A stretch of DNA of 64,000 bases. Source: Epiperipatus broadwayi. Its lineage: Eukaryota; Onychophora; Udeonychophora; Euonychophora; Peripatidae. The DNA lies in contig JAQFVV010000002.1 of assembly GCA_028023455.1 (NCBI GenBank), positions 32,493,725-32,557,724 of the forward strand, in the 5' to 3' direction. A program made the translations under genes and the position numbers. Shown here piece by piece: positions 36,776-49,020 of the stretch; position 1 is the first letter of the stretch; each line of letters starts with the position of its first letter. The notes beneath the pieces are model-generated. The model searched no databases and was not told where the DNA came from. It saw only the letters and a program-made list of their open reading frames with translations.

Positions 36776-38000
36776 TTCCTTGTATTGACATTCTTCCATC
36801 TTCTTCATAGTTCAATCTTTTCCAACATACCTTTTGTTATTCAAAATCGTTTAGCTTTCTTTAACCAAATAGCACCTATTTAATTTTTTGTTGTTTTTAA
36901 TAATCCTTCTTTAATCCTATACCAACACTTATCAGAACTATTAATTTATTCCTCATTTTTATCAATTCTTTTTATTGCATTTTCACATATTAAACCAAAT
37001 TTTCCTTTATCCATTTTTTTCATTTAAGTCCCATTTTTTCTCTCTTTTATTATTTTTAAACTCAACTTTAATTTAGTTATAACCAAATTATGATCTGAGT
37101 TTAGCATGTGGAACCCTTAATAGCATTCTCGCATCTATCCTGAATCATTATTCAATCAATTTGATAAGGGTCTCTATCACCTGAAGCTTTCCATGTATAC
37201 AATCTTCTTATATGATATTTAAAGGGTTTGCAATCATAAACCCATTCTCCTTACAAAATTGTACAAGCCGGCTACCTCTTTCATTTCTTTTTCCAATGCC
37301 ATAATTTCCAATAATTTTTCCTTCCTTACCTTTTCCCACAATAGCATTCTAATCATCCAATGGCAATATGCATGCAATTTCCCCCTCATGTTGGAAATTT
37401 TCCTCCACTCATGTTTTTCATCAATTTCAATATTATTATGACTAGTAGTTGGCAAATAAACTTGTACGATCGATTACCAAATCCCTAGGACTTGCGGTTA
37501 TTCTTATCATCAACAGCCTATAATCAATGCAATCTACCTTTGCCACATTAGTCCAAATTTTCTTTCCAACAGCAATGCCCTTTCCATTAATTGGTCTATC
37601 ACCACCCAAATGAAATAACTTTGCCACTACTTACTTCCCCATAATCCTCCCACCTCATTTCACTTAATCCTATAACCTCAATATTATTTATACTCATCTC
37701 TCTTCAAATTTTCCAATTTTCCAGCTCTTCTCAATGATCTTACATTACACATGCCAATTCTCAATGAATGAACTTTATGAGGATTTTACAGATTTACAAC
37801 CTGATTATTTTTATGTCTATTCCTGCTGGGCAAGACACCAAAACCAACCTTAGCTAAGGTCAACACCAAACGTAATGATTCCTATAGACATACTCAGTAA
37901 TTGTAAAAATTGTTCTGATATACATTATAAAGTTCTTAAGTTGTTATTTTTCTAATAAGATCTGCTTTTCTTCTTTTGCATATACTTAAAATTTAAATTA
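36776..38000 (-). pseudogene. LINE 5' part: APE-type endonuclease remnant
   Basis: The - strand, across two or more frames, reads GDRPINGKGIAVGKKIWTNV, AKVDCIDYRLLMIRIT, MPTTSHNNIEID, then HWMIRMLLWEKVRKE and KEVAGLYNFVRRMGL, and after 37,200 a YTWKASGDRDP-like and QIDWIMIQD-like segment. This follows the order of RTE/BovB-type apurinic endonucleases (GVG-IV, Y-PTS, GDWNA-like, LYTW-S-DG-R-QIDYI). Frameshifts have broken it. Confidence 0.7.
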
Positions 38001-38948
38001 TGTATGACTAATAACTGTGTCTTAATATTCGGCTGATTATATTATTCTTTGAATCATGCTGCTTTTAGTTTTATATATATACTTTTATGTTTTATATATA
38101 TTTATGCCTGTGATAAGATTTGTTCCCATTCCAAACAATTTTTTTTTTTGTAATAATTAATATCTTATTGTCTATTATAAATAAATATATTTTTTAAAAA
38201 ACAAAACAGCTAATATTCTGCTCTAAATATCTGAATATGAATAATTATGAATTTAATACAAAGATTACGATTTATTTTTTCAAGTAGTCAGCTTTTAGTT
38301 GTCTGCTAATTGATTGGCAATTTGAGTATTTAGCTATTATTAGCTAACTGATGAAGCAGATAAGAAAAAACAAATCCTTCACTATTCATTGGTTGACTTT
38401 TTCGCTAGTCCGTGAAAGGCTGAAACTTTTTTTAACATTTTATTACTAAGTATTAACTACTATCAAAAATTTAAATATATTATCTTTTTAAATCACACAG
38501 GTTTTGGATGTATCTTAATGTAATTCATAGGTGAGTAAACTTTCACATGCTAAATAAAAAATAAATGCACTGTGAAAATGAAAGCAATGTTCATCCATAT
38601 GCTGAAATGGGTTTGTATTTGCTTAAGTGGCAATTTACCTCAACAACAAAATAATAATTTGGATAAAAGGGTGAATATTTTATGTTGTTCATGGGATAAA
38701 ATAGATTGTAGTTATTTTTTTCTATTTATAAAAATTAAGAAAAGTGTTTTTTTTTTTTTTGTAATCTATCTTTTTTTTATTATTTCTGTGACTTGACATT
38801 TTGCCTTATATATAATTTAGATTAATAGCTTTTGATAACCTATTGATAGGTATATTGTGATTTATGTAATTATATAATCTATATTTAAACTTAAAAATAT
38901 TTGTTTATGTTAATGAATTCACACACTGAAATAAGTTGTTTTTTTTAG
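38001..38948 (+). other. Intron upstream of exon 6, nothing recognised
   Basis: AT-rich. The 74-codon ORF at 38572-38796 has no family features and runs into homopolymer tracts. Confidence 0.45.
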
Positions 38949-39068
38949 ATATACCATTTATGCTGTCTAATATGTTGAATAGCAAGAAAGATAAGCAGTC
39001 GGAAGACAGCAAAAAAGATTTAGGTGAACTCGGATTAGAATTTGTAGATCACCTTTCAGTTGCTGCAG
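38949..39068 (+). CDS. BIRC6: BIRC6 exon 6 of window
   Basis: A 120-base exon between acceptor TTTTTTAG and donor GCAG|GTAAGA. With a split Asp codon it encodes IPFMLSNMLNSKKDKQSEDS, then KKDLGELGLEFVDHLSVAA and a split Gly. The lysine- and acid-rich first half looks like a flexible linker and the second half a single helix. The phase agrees with exons 5 and 7. The downstream in-frame run to 39124 is intronic. Confidence 0.9.
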
Positions 39069-39299
39069 GTAAGATAATATTCTCACTAAATGAATTTGAC
39101 CCACCCACCCCGCAATGTATTTGACCATTTTTGTAGAAATTTTATAATTATCATATTTTTGCACATTTACCACACATGCATATAATGTACATGTCATTTT
39201 TCCAATAAAAATTTCAAACTTTTTTTTAATTATTATTAAAATCTATAGAGAATATTATCTATAATAGTAAAAAGAAAATAATAGTCTAAAGAAAAAAGT

Positions 39300-41450
39300 G
39301 TCTTATTGTCATTTTATTCATAGAAACCTAAAAATTCCTTATCACTTTTATTTACGTTGTTGCTATTTTCCACATCTGGTTCATAATTACTTACTTTATA
39401 AATTACTCATCTTCTATACCATCAGTGGCATTAGAGATTTCTGTCTTCTTGAAAGATTTTATATGATTTCTTTCTTGGCACAGGTCTATGATTTCTTCAT
39501 CCAATCACATACTTGACTAATGATAGCCTTTTTTATTTTTCCTGTTGTTGTTAAATCATGATCTTTTGATATCATGTAATTATTCCAATTTTCCGTGCAC
39601 TACACATATATAATTATTTCTCTGTCTTTTTTGTTTTTTATTCTGAAACTTAAAAAAAATATATAATTTTTTTTTTTTTAAAATGAATTTTGGGTTATAT
39701 ATTAGCCATCATGGACAAACTATACATAGGATAATTTTTTCATTCAGGATGTGATTTTGGTCTCTATTTGATTCCTAAAAAAAATTTTAAATAGTATTGT
39801 TATTATTTGGCCCTAGCAAGTTGACTTAACTCCTAGTTATTTTACGATTGACATTTCTTAAAAGAGAATGACAATCAATATCTGCTGTTTTTGAGCATGC
39901 TCAATAATGAATTTATGTCTTGAAATGATTTGGCCTTTTTTTATTTGAAATATTTCTGACCATTGTATAATTTTTTTAATAGATTAGTTTTATAATATGA
40001 CTGAAATAAGACACTGTCACACTAGTAGTGTTTCTCATCAAAAGTTCATTTATAATCAAATCAGGAATCCTTTTGTTTGCTTTTTTTTTGCTGTCCACAG
40101 TGATCTCAGAGTTTTTGCCAGTATCTCAATTCAAAAGTTTCAATACTTATTATATCCTTCAGTAATTATCTGGTACAATTATAAGGAATCACAGAATTAC
40201 TGTAGATAGCTCTAGATTTTTAAAAATGCGTCTCTTCATTTAAAGATTTTTTTCCAGGTATTTCACTGCAACTCTGTCCATTATCAATTTATGATTGCTG
40301 TATTCTTGTTAATAAATAAAAAAACAAAAACTGACTCTGAATATTATATCTTCTTCATTAATTTTAAAGATATCTCTTTTCCACAACATACCTTCAAATT
40401 TTTACTAGGCCTATTAATTCTATGTTTTTATTCTGTTTTTTAACTTTTCTATTAAATGTCTTTAAATCCTTAACATTGCTTTGAGTCATCAGCATATCTA
40501 AGGTAGTTGATGTTTTTCCCACCAATCCTGTTTCCCACATTTGACTCTATCCAATCTGGCTCCCATATTTAGTTTACAAGTTAAATAAGTAGAGTTACAA
40601 TTTTAAGTTCAAAGCAATTCCTATGTCAGTGTGAAACCAAACTGTAGCTTCTATTTCTATATAGAGATTTGTCAGAAGAATTATACGATGCTATGATATA
40701 TCCATTTTTTTGTTTTTAAGAACAATTTATAATTTGGTATTGACAAAGATTTTATTGTAATTTTCTAAAGTATAGATAGACTTTTTTCTTTTATTCTCTG
40801 ATCTTTTCAATTAATCAGCATATTTTAATAATAATGTTTCTTGTTCATTGATTCTTTCATTAAATCAATTTTGTACTCCTCTTATCTATGCTAAATAATT
40901 TTTATCAAATTTCATTAAATTGATGTCTCTCAATCTGTAGACCATTGATTAGTTTCTAAGTTAATTCATTTAATATAGTATGTAGTTATATTGATTCCTG
41001 TTCAGTTTTCTGTAATATTTCTGATACTATGCTATCATTTTCATTGATTTTACTTTTTGGTTTTGATCTCAAGGCTAATCTGATGTCATTTTCTATTAAT
41101 AATAGTTTTTCTATATTGATGTTCTGGTTGATATCTTTGTTATATAACTTTTTCAATATTTTTTCTATCATTAATAATTTTATAATTTATCCAATCGCAT
41201 TTTTCTGTAAACTTTCTCAATGCTCGAATTTTTTTTAATCTTAGCATTCACTCGAGAGATTGATTTCGATTTTTCCAACTAGTTTCTGTTTTGATTGTCT
41301 TGAGAAATCCTGTTTATAATATGATATTGGATTTTTGTCCATTTTATTCTTTTGAAATTTTTATTTCATTAATTTTTTTTTTTTTTTTAAATTAATTAGC
41401 ATAGTTTTTCTGACACCCATTTTGATATTGCTGAAATTTTTGTCTTATAA
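39300..41450 (-). pseudogene. RTE/BovB-like LINE with YADD reverse transcriptase remnant
   Basis: The - strand frame at 40,540-40,470 reads NVGNRIGGKNINYLRYADD; YADD (40496-40485) is the RT catalytic box, and 'IGG-x-NIN-LRYADD' is strongly typical of RTE/BovB. Upstream, 41171-40986 reads IEKLLLIENDIRLALRSKPK and SKINENDSIVSEILQ, equivalent to the 'EV-x-A-x-KxLKNNKAxGPDxI' block before the RT fingers. Many stops. It fills the front half of the intron after exon 6. Confidence 0.7.
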
Positions 41451-41989
41451 CCACCCATCCCTGGGGGATAATGTATTAGGCGTGTGTTGTGATCCAGTGA
41501 AATGATTTTATGCATGCATATTTTGATTTTATTTTTTTTATGCAGATATAAAGGGGCATTTGAATCCAGTGTTATATTTACCAGAATTTAGTTAAGTTTT
41601 TCTCATGATGAAAGTCTAATAATAATTTTATTTGTAATTATATTATGGAACTTGATGAATAAATTTTGAACTGATAAGATTAAATCTGTTAATATCATGT
41701 GCAAGTTTATAATTTTAAAAAATAGTTCTATTAAAAAAAAAAAAATTGTTATTTTTAATTTTAATTATTAATATTAGTGGAAATTATAGTAATTTTTGTT
41801 TTATCGTTCTTGGTAAAAAAATTATTTAGATTAAAATTTCCAAATTTAAAAAGAGGAAACGACAGAAAATGGACCAATATAGTTAAACAGAGAATAAAAT
41901 TAAATAAATTTGCAAATTTAAGAAGAGATGATAGAAAATGGAATAATATAATTAAACAGAAAATATAATTGATAAATATATAAAAAATA

Positions 41990-43610
41990 AAAAAATTCTA
42001 GAATATCATAGATGTGTTGATGATATGATTGTAATAGTAGAAGTATTGTTAATGCATTTAAAGAATTGAACAATAATAAATACAATATTATGTTTATAAT
42101 AGAAAAAGAGAAAGGGATTAAAGTACTTACACCTTTTTTAAGAAAAGAAATTAATGCTGAAATACTTATTAAACATTATATTAAGGATATAAAAAAAGAA
42201 GTATAATAGACATAAATTCATATCCATCATGGTCACAGAAAATAACAGCTTTGAAAGGCTAACATTGAATATAGAAAAATTTGGACAGAAATTGGAAGTT
42301 GAGAAAGTATGATTATGTTAGTATGGGATATAAAAAAAAGATATTAAAAAGATTTTCAGAAATAAAAATTATAATAATACAAAAAATAGTGCAAGGCAGG
42401 GGTATACAAATAGGAATTGGGTTTCAGTTCTATATTCAGAGCATTGATAAAAGAAAAATTACCTGATGATATTAAAATAGGATGGAAAAATAGTAAATCT
42501 TTAGGGAAATGGATGTGTATTTCAAAAAAGATGGGTAATATTAGAAATATGGTAGGATTGGTTTATAAAATTAGTTGTGATCATTGCAATATGATATATC
42601 AGGGGTGGGCAATTGTTTTGGCTCAGGGGCCGCAGAAGTTGGCGGAGGGCCACATTGGGGGCCACTTTGTGGAAGCGAAGGTTAGTGGAGGGCCGCACCT
42701 TTTTTGCATGACACAATAAACACACTGCTTTATTCCCTGTATTACCAAAGAAATATTTGTTTGTCCATTCTTCATTAAACACATGACATTCGTCGCCGAT
42801 TTTACATTTTTTTGGAGGGTTTATGGTTTCACTAAAGTTGGAAATGTATATATTTGCTAATGCAAAGACAAAATTGAAATTAACCAGATCAACTGGAAAA
42901 GCACTGCACATCATACCTACTCTGCGCATGTGTATTGATGTGGCCATCCTAGTGGAAAATATGAGATGAATCTTCAGTCATGGACGGGAAGGAAATCTCA
43001 GTTCAAAGCAGATTTTTCTGATTGTCTTGGAGGGCCGCATAAAAACTCTTAGTGGGCCGCATGTGGCCCTCGGGCCGCTATTTGCCCAACCCTGTGATAT
43101 ATATAGGTCAGGCAGGAAAGACTGCCATTGAAAGAGATATAGGATCAAGGCCATATGTACATTTTTTGGATACTGGACATAGAATGAATTATAAACAAAA
43201 TATTCAGGTAATAAAGTATGTTAATAAATTACAAGGAAAGAAAATGTTATGAAACTTTGTATATGTAAGAAAATTTAAGTGTAAACATGGTTAAAGGTCG
43301 AGCACAACTAGGACGGAGATGAACATTGTTAGATTATTGGAAACTTTAGGATTATAATTTAAAATATTTTTTACATTGTTTTGTATTTATATATTGTGAA
43401 GAAAAAAAAGGATTGTAATAAGTTTAATCATTTTTATATACATATATATATTTTACTGATTATATTTATTGTAATGTAAATAATGGCCATTGGGTGGAGT
43501 TGCTATAGGGTGGTTGGTCACGTGATTGTGTAAAAAGAAACATCTTGAAACGGTTCCATTAAGGAATGATATATTAAATATTGTTTTTTATTTATAGTGA
43601 GTTGTTTGTT
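41990..43610 (+). pseudogene. Penelope-like element: RT and GIY-YIG remnant, split by a hAT insertion
   Basis: From 42,000 the + strand reads LEYHRCVDDMIVIV (catalytic VDD, 42016-42024), then NNNKYNIMFIIEKEKGIKVL, NSYPSWSQKITALKG, and LVYKISCDHCNMIY. After the hAT element the frame resumes as YIGQAGKTAIERDIGSRPY. VYKI-C-x-x-C-x-x-x-YIGQ-GK is the GIY-YIG endonuclease of PLE proteins. At 43,550 a GAAACGG followed by an A/T-rich tail with GTGAGTTGTTTG resembles a PLE terminus. Frameshifts and stops elsewhere show it was already decaying. Confidence 0.75.
42600..43094 (-). mobile_element. hAT element, internally deleted, 495 bp
   Basis: It starts CAGGGGTGGGCAA and ends TTGCCCAACCCTG, classic hAT ends, with a perfect 8-bp duplication TGATATAT (42592-42599 and 43095-43102). 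On the - strand about 42,830-42,720 encodes CHVFNEEWTNKYFFGNTGNK then AVCLLCHAK, the N-terminal BED-type zinc-finger region of a hAT transposase related to the GTF2IRD2/SCAND3-like group. The rest of the transposase is missing. Confidence 0.9.
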
Positions 43611-43769
43611 TCAATTTTGTTTTAATTTGATTATTTAAAGTATAGCAGAAAATAAAATTAATTATAGATACGCAATTATTCTTGAAGGCTGTGTTTCTCA
43701 TTGGTGCATTGAAATGGTTATATTAAAGTAGATAATTCAAAACTTGCATATACAAATAGGTAATACATC

Positions 43770-43845
43770 GTCTGTTCATCCACACCGCCCGATGGTGCTG
43801 TTGTTAGTGAAAAACAAATAGATATAACGTTACTGGGCTGTTTTT
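43770..43845 (+). repeat. Fragment related to the 33509-34796 TIR element end
   Basis: GATGGTGCTGTT, TAGTGAAAAACA, ATAGATATAACGTT and TGGGCT here match the reverse complement of 34780-34700 with few differences. Only the terminal 75 bases or so are recognised, so this is a fragment or a solo end of the same family. Confidence 0.6.
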
Positions 43846-44399
43846 ATTTTGTAAATATTTTAGATTCAAGAAAATGCTTCAGAATCCAATAAATAAATAT
43901 TTGTAAACAATTTCTTACAAAATTAACTTGTAATTACAACACACAATTTCAAAAGATCAATAAAATTTATTACACCCATAAATATAAAATAGCATGCCCT
44001 CTTCTAAACACAGGACCCAAAGTTCAAAAATTAATTATTCTACTTTTAAACAAAGTCTTTTATCTTAAATCCGAAACCAAAAAGAGGCTGCTTTAAAATT
44101 AATTAGCTATGCAGTGGTTAGTTGAGCCAAAATGCATTAACGATGTTTTCAGTGTTTTCTCTGAATATACGATTATAATATTTATTGCTTTTAATTTATT
44201 ACATTTCTTTGACAAAGTTGTTAGCATTATGGTCAGGTGATGATTGTGCCTAAAATGACCTAACAACTTAGTGATGGTAAAATTGAGATTACCCTTTTAA
44301 AAAAAAGTAAAAAATTAAGACTCAAGGGTGGGGTGCAGGGGTTTGACAAATTGAAAGGAAGTATTCGGGTAAAATATTTGGTATTATTGGTCAAGAAAA

Positions 44400-45660
44400 T
44401 GAGCAGAAATAGCAGTAGACAGATCAATAAAGTAAATTCAAATAAATGATGGGAATTATTAAAGAGATGTTTAAAAGATGTTGCCGTAAAGTCTAAAAGA
44501 ACAAAAACTCCTCAGTTTAGCAATGAAAGATTGAAGACAATTGGGAAATGTGAGATGGAATAATGTGTTAAGGAGGGGAGCAAAAAGAGAATGTAAGGAG
44601 ATAGACAAATTATGTTGAAAAGATAGCTTTGATTTCATAAATAATAAGATGAAAAATGGTCACGAGAATGAAGTAATAATTGGAAGATGAATTGAATGCC
44701 TTAATCTATGCTAATTAAAAAAAAAAGCTAGCTAGATGAAATAGCTTGTGCCGATAATATAGGAAAATTGAAAATAGTAAAGCATAATAAAGTGATGTGA
44801 TTTGGAAAAATTAATTAATGATTGTGATATAATCTGATTTAGGAGAATGTCAATTAGATCTCTTCTCTACAGTTATGTATTTGATGTTAGTACTATAGAA
44901 TATGAAGGTTTTAGGAATGATTAACTTAGTTTTATATGCAGTTAATATTAAGCATCTTAAGTAACCACGATAAGTTAGACATGTTAATATGAAGGCAGTT
45001 TTTGAATTTAGAGAAGATAGAGTGAAGATCCGCAATTAGAGTTTTAAGAAGTATTATTGAGATTTACATTCAGTAAAGAGAGATAGTTAATATTCATTTT
45101 ATTGAACTTGAAAATATATTTGATAAAGTAAATGGATTCCTTTGCTGCATATATTTTTAAAAAGAACGATATAGATTTTCAGGTAAATGTAAATCAAATT
45201 AAAGAAATGAAAGTGGGTGATGAAAAGAAAATATGAAGTTTGGAAATCTGATAATGAAATAAGGATAACAAAATTAAAATCAAAAATTACAATGTCTAAA
45301 CACATTTTTAATAAGGATGATAAATTATTTTTTGGACTATTGGAAAAACATTTAAGTAAAAGGGAGATATGTTGAATTTATGTTTGTAGGTGGATTTGGA
45401 AAAGAATGAAAAAGATAAGATTCACAATGTAGAAATTGAAAAGAAGGTACAAGAACAATTATTCTTTGCAGAAAGTATGAGAACTATTAGATTGTATATG
45501 CAGCTCAGGACAAATTTATTATGAAAGATATGTTGGAAGGAGTTATGTAAGATAACAGAGATGTAGAAAAAAAAAAAGGATAGATGATTTTAGGATAATG
45601 CACAGTGATGAATATTTAAGAAATTGCTTCAATCCAAGATTAAAGACATGTTTTATCATG
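44400..45660 (+). pseudogene. Degraded non-LTR retrotransposon (+ strand)
   Basis: The clearest piece is at 45,090-45,140, NIHFIELENIFDKVNG, which matches the 'FIDLEKAFDKV' block of LINE reverse transcriptases. Upstream, around 44,480-44,600, is a K/R-rich linker-like segment (KTPQFSNERLKTIG). Stops and frameshifts are frequent and no catalytic YADD was found. The clade cannot be decided. Confidence 0.45.
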
Positions 45661-45946
45661 ATTGATATTGGTTTAATAATTGAAATTATCAATGTTTTTT
45701 AATTTTAAGTTATTTACCTATTCTTGGAATTGCAATAAGAATTTTTTTTTTTTTCTAAATGGATTACTTTGTTATTATACTGATAATTAGTTCACCATTA
45801 ATTTCTTTTTTTTCCTTTATAATTATCATCCTATATAGAAAATATCATTAAAGTTGAATGAATGTTAAGTAGTAGACATGTTTATACTCTTAGATATTAA
45901 ATTTACTGAATAAAAGCTGCTTAAATTTTCATTTAATCTTTTTTAG

Positions 45947-46261
45947 GTGTAACTGCCAAAGATAAAAGATTAAAAGAAGCTAAGGTTTCTAGTTCATTAA
46001 ATATGCCTCAACCACGGAGGGGTCGTAATAACTTGGATAGAAATAACATTGCTACTGCATCAATCGATGTTCCAGAATTAGCACTCACCCATCATTTGTT
46101 GCCCGGGCAGCAATTACCTGGAAAACTGACTCTTGCCCAATTAATGGTGATTCTACAGGAAAGGGGATTGCCATCAGGATTTCCAACTATAGATCTCCAC
46201 GTTAAAATGGGGGGGAAAAAATTAATTAGAGGAGATAGCGCAAGGGCTACCACATCCAAAG
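45947..46261 (+). CDS. BIRC6: BIRC6 exon 7 of window
   Basis: A 315-base exon after TTTTTTAG, ending AAAG|GTAAGT. It starts with a basic linker (VTAKDKRLKEAKVSSSLNMP, PQPRRGRNNLDRNN), then ELALTHHLLPGQQLPGKLTL, AQLMVILQERGLPSGFPTID and LHVKMGGKKLIRGDSARATT. The LPGQ-x-LP-x-xLTLAQLM block is one I associate with BIRC6. The ATG at 46003 is an internal Met, not a start. The basic N-terminal part resembles a disordered, possibly protease-accessible linker. Confidence 0.94.
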
Positions 46262-47118
46262 GTAAGTGTTTGCTTTTTTTGAGAGATAATATCTGTTTAT
46301 AATTAAATTTGTTTAAAATTTTTTTGAACAGGAAAAATAATTTGATAAAATGAATATCATCACATAAATTGGAAATTGACTGAAATTTAAATTTTTTCAG
46401 AAACGTAAATTATCATAATTGAGTGCTGTGCTGTTTATAATTTTATTGTTGTTATATAGCTGTGTCAATTAAAATGCACGAAGCAATTTGATATTATTAA
46501 AATAAAAAAATTTGTTTGGGAAGTTAAACTTTGACTTTAAATATATAATCATATTAGTAATAAATATTATGTAAAAATAATAATAAAAGCTATTCAAAAT
46601 CTCAAGTCTTTGAAAATGTAAGTTAGAGTTTTAAATAATAAAATTTTTAGTATTGAATTTCAAATTCGAGATATTTAAATGATAGTTCTGGATTTTTTTG
46701 ATGAATATCTAATAGTAAATGACTTAAAAAGTAATACATATAAAACTAATGATCTGTTAAATTGATTGTCACCATCAATATATTAACAAGTAACAAAATT
46801 ACGATAGATAAAATGCTTCCAAAATATAAAGTTAAAGAAAATTTTGAAATATATCGCTACCATTTGATGAAAATTGCTTTACAAGATGAGTTGAGAAATA
46901 TGCTTTTATTACTAAATAGGAAGTGAAGTATGTCTTCCTAATATTTTTACAGCGTTTCTTCCAAATACTTGGAACTTAGCTGTATAAATGAATCGTAAAG
47001 ATAGACCTCATCTTTTATTCAAAATTATTTTTTTATGACAACATGATTAAACAAGTCATGTTATCCCTAAACGACCATCTGATAAATATGAGATTGTTTA
47101 CATTTAACAAACTAAAAG
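46262..47118 (+). other. Intron, nothing recognised
   Basis: AT-rich sequence between exon 7 and the foldback element. No motif or repeat partner seen. Confidence 0.45.
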
Positions 47119-47294
47119 GTAATATTTACTAAGGCAATAAACCTTTAAGCATGTGTGCTTGAAAATGTGAAGGTAGTGACCTCTACAGGTCTTAACCACA
47201 AGTTTACACGTTGGAAGAAAAGGCCTGTAGAGGTCCCTACCTTTGCATTTTCAAGCGCACATGCTTAAAGGTTTATTGCCTTGGTAAATATTAC
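47119..47294. repeat. Foldback MITE-like element
   Basis: The inverted arms begin GTAATATTTACTAAGGCAAT and end ATTGCCTTGGTAAATATTAC, and continue through AAACCTTTAAGCATGTG and GACCTCTACAGG for about 75 bases each, around a 30-base centre. There is no ORF. Confidence 0.8.
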
Positions 47295-47777
47295 TTACAT
47301 AATCAATGTACGTTAAATAAATTTATAATTACAAACTAAAAGGTATAAAATACAATGCCAGGGTAATCTGGATAAATATTATTGTGGTTTCCTAATCTTA
47401 TTCCAAGTAATAACTTAAGTAGATCTTATACAGAGAGCTTTCTTTATATGAAGTATGTCATTCTTTTAAGCAGCGTGATTCACTTATTTTAATATATAAT
47501 TTATTTCAAAATGCAAATCGAAATAGTTCTTTAGCACTTTATGTATTAAACATTTACAATCAAAACACTAATCTAAAAATCAGACATTACTTATAATATG
47601 ATGGTAATTATTGAAGACTGACATCAACATAGAGAGAAGTCGAAAATGTTCAGTCTACAAAATATTATTGTTTTTTGGATCTAATTATTACTTAGAAAAT
47701 TTATAAACTATCGGACTATACTAACAACTGTTTAGCTTTCATAACAGAATATACAAACAACCTATGGTGATTAAAAT

Positions 47778-48380
47778 AGGCAAAACTCTCCGTACAGTAG
47801 CGTCATTCAGTGCAAGCCAAACTAATCAATGGATCTAGTGCCTACTCATCCAATATCTCCAGACTAGTTTCTAGCTTGTGGCTTTCATGAATGAGGATTC
47901 TAGGATCTGAGAGCACTGCACCTAGATCTTAGGATCTAATGCAATCCTCCAGCAGCCACCTTTTATCTCTAATTAACTACAAGTCTACAAGAATAAAATT
48001 GAAAACACAATAATATTTTCAATCCAAGCTCATTAGCTTATATAGTCATATAGGTCTGAACTCATTTCAGTACCCATATATTTTTGTGTCTTTGGTTTTT
48101 AATAACCATAGCCACCACTATCCTATTATGCAGGATTGCTATTAAACCACTGAACATCACATGATCACCATTTCTTATGCTTTCTCATAACTGTTACTAA
48201 AAACAGGCAAAATTCTCCACACAGTAATGCCATTCAGTGCAAGACAGAGTAATCAGTGGATGCCAGAAGACTTGTGCATAAAATCCCTATCTAGTGTCTA
48301 CTCATCCAATATCTCCAGACTAGTTTCTAGCTTTGGCTTTTGTCAGTGAGGAGCCTAGGATATTGGATATACAAACAACT
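47778..48380. mobile_element. PLE-like tail repeats with decayed hammerhead-like cores (family H4)
   Basis: Two direct copies (about 47,778-47,920 and 48,206-48,366) share ATTCAGTGCAAG, CTACTCATCCAATATCTCCA and GACTAGTTTCTAGCTT. On the - strand each has (C)TGA..., a short hairpin AGC...GCT, then GAAACTAGTCTGG (48346-48323 is the clearer one). The layout parallels family H3 at 24.8 kb, including an interior with AATCCAAGCTCATTAGCTTA and a gene-strand TCACATGATCACC tail. Confidence 0.6.
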
Positions 48381-48544
48381 TATGGTGATGCCTATATTTT
48401 TATAGAATCTCCTGCTCCAGTACTGTAATACTGAATGATTACTAACTTATCCATCAAATGTCACAATATCAACTTTCTTTCTGTTATAATAATAAAAGTT
48501 TTCAAATGTAGAATAACTAATCTTTCTTTTTGCATTGCCAAAGG

Positions 48545-49020
48545 TATATAATATAATACTAAATCATCTATGCACTTTATTACTGTTTCACAATGCTTTA
48601 ATTACCACCCTCTTTGACAGTTTCGATTACTCCAGTAATCTTCTTCAGAACTTCCTTCTCTTTAATATAGTCTATCAAATTGTCAAAGAGGGTGGCAATT
48701 AAAGCATTGTGTAACAGTAGTAAAGTGCATAGATGATTTAGTATTATATACATTAGCAATGCAATAAGAAAGATTAGTTATTATACTTCTTAAACAAGAT
48801 AAAGGAATACTGGAAATAAAGCTTTGATAAGAAGAAACATTGAAATATATATATATGAGTGGATGCATGGAGCATATAAAGAACAGTAATAATTAGATAA
48901 ACTATGTTAAAGAGAAGGAAGTTCTGAAGAAGATTGCTGGGGCAATTGAAACTGTCAAAGAGGGTGATAATTAAACCATTGTGAAACAGTAATAAAGTGC
49001 ATAGATGATTTAGTATTTTA
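48545..49020. mobile_element. Palindromic element with hammerhead-like cores (family H5)
   Basis: Arms around ACTAAATCATCTATGCACTT and its inverse AAGTGCATAGATGATTTAGT occur three times (48,560; 48,725 inverted; 49,000 inverted). On the + strand 48924-48952 reads CTGAAGA, one A, GATTGC-TGGG-GCAATT, GAAAC. On the - strand about 48,655-48,620 reads CTGAAGA, one A, GATTAC-TGGA-GTAATC, GAAAC. Both have a six-base-pair stem II, and the loop and stem differ in step, which preserves pairing. Confidence 0.7.

Noticed and set aside
42522-42947. 141-codon ORF on the - strand as a host gene
   Set aside because: It lies inside the hAT element and extends past the transposase-like part by chance.
46003-46302. 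Separate 99-residue protein starting at 46003
   Set aside because: It is exon 7 of BIRC6 read from an internal Met and running into the intron after the donor at 46262.
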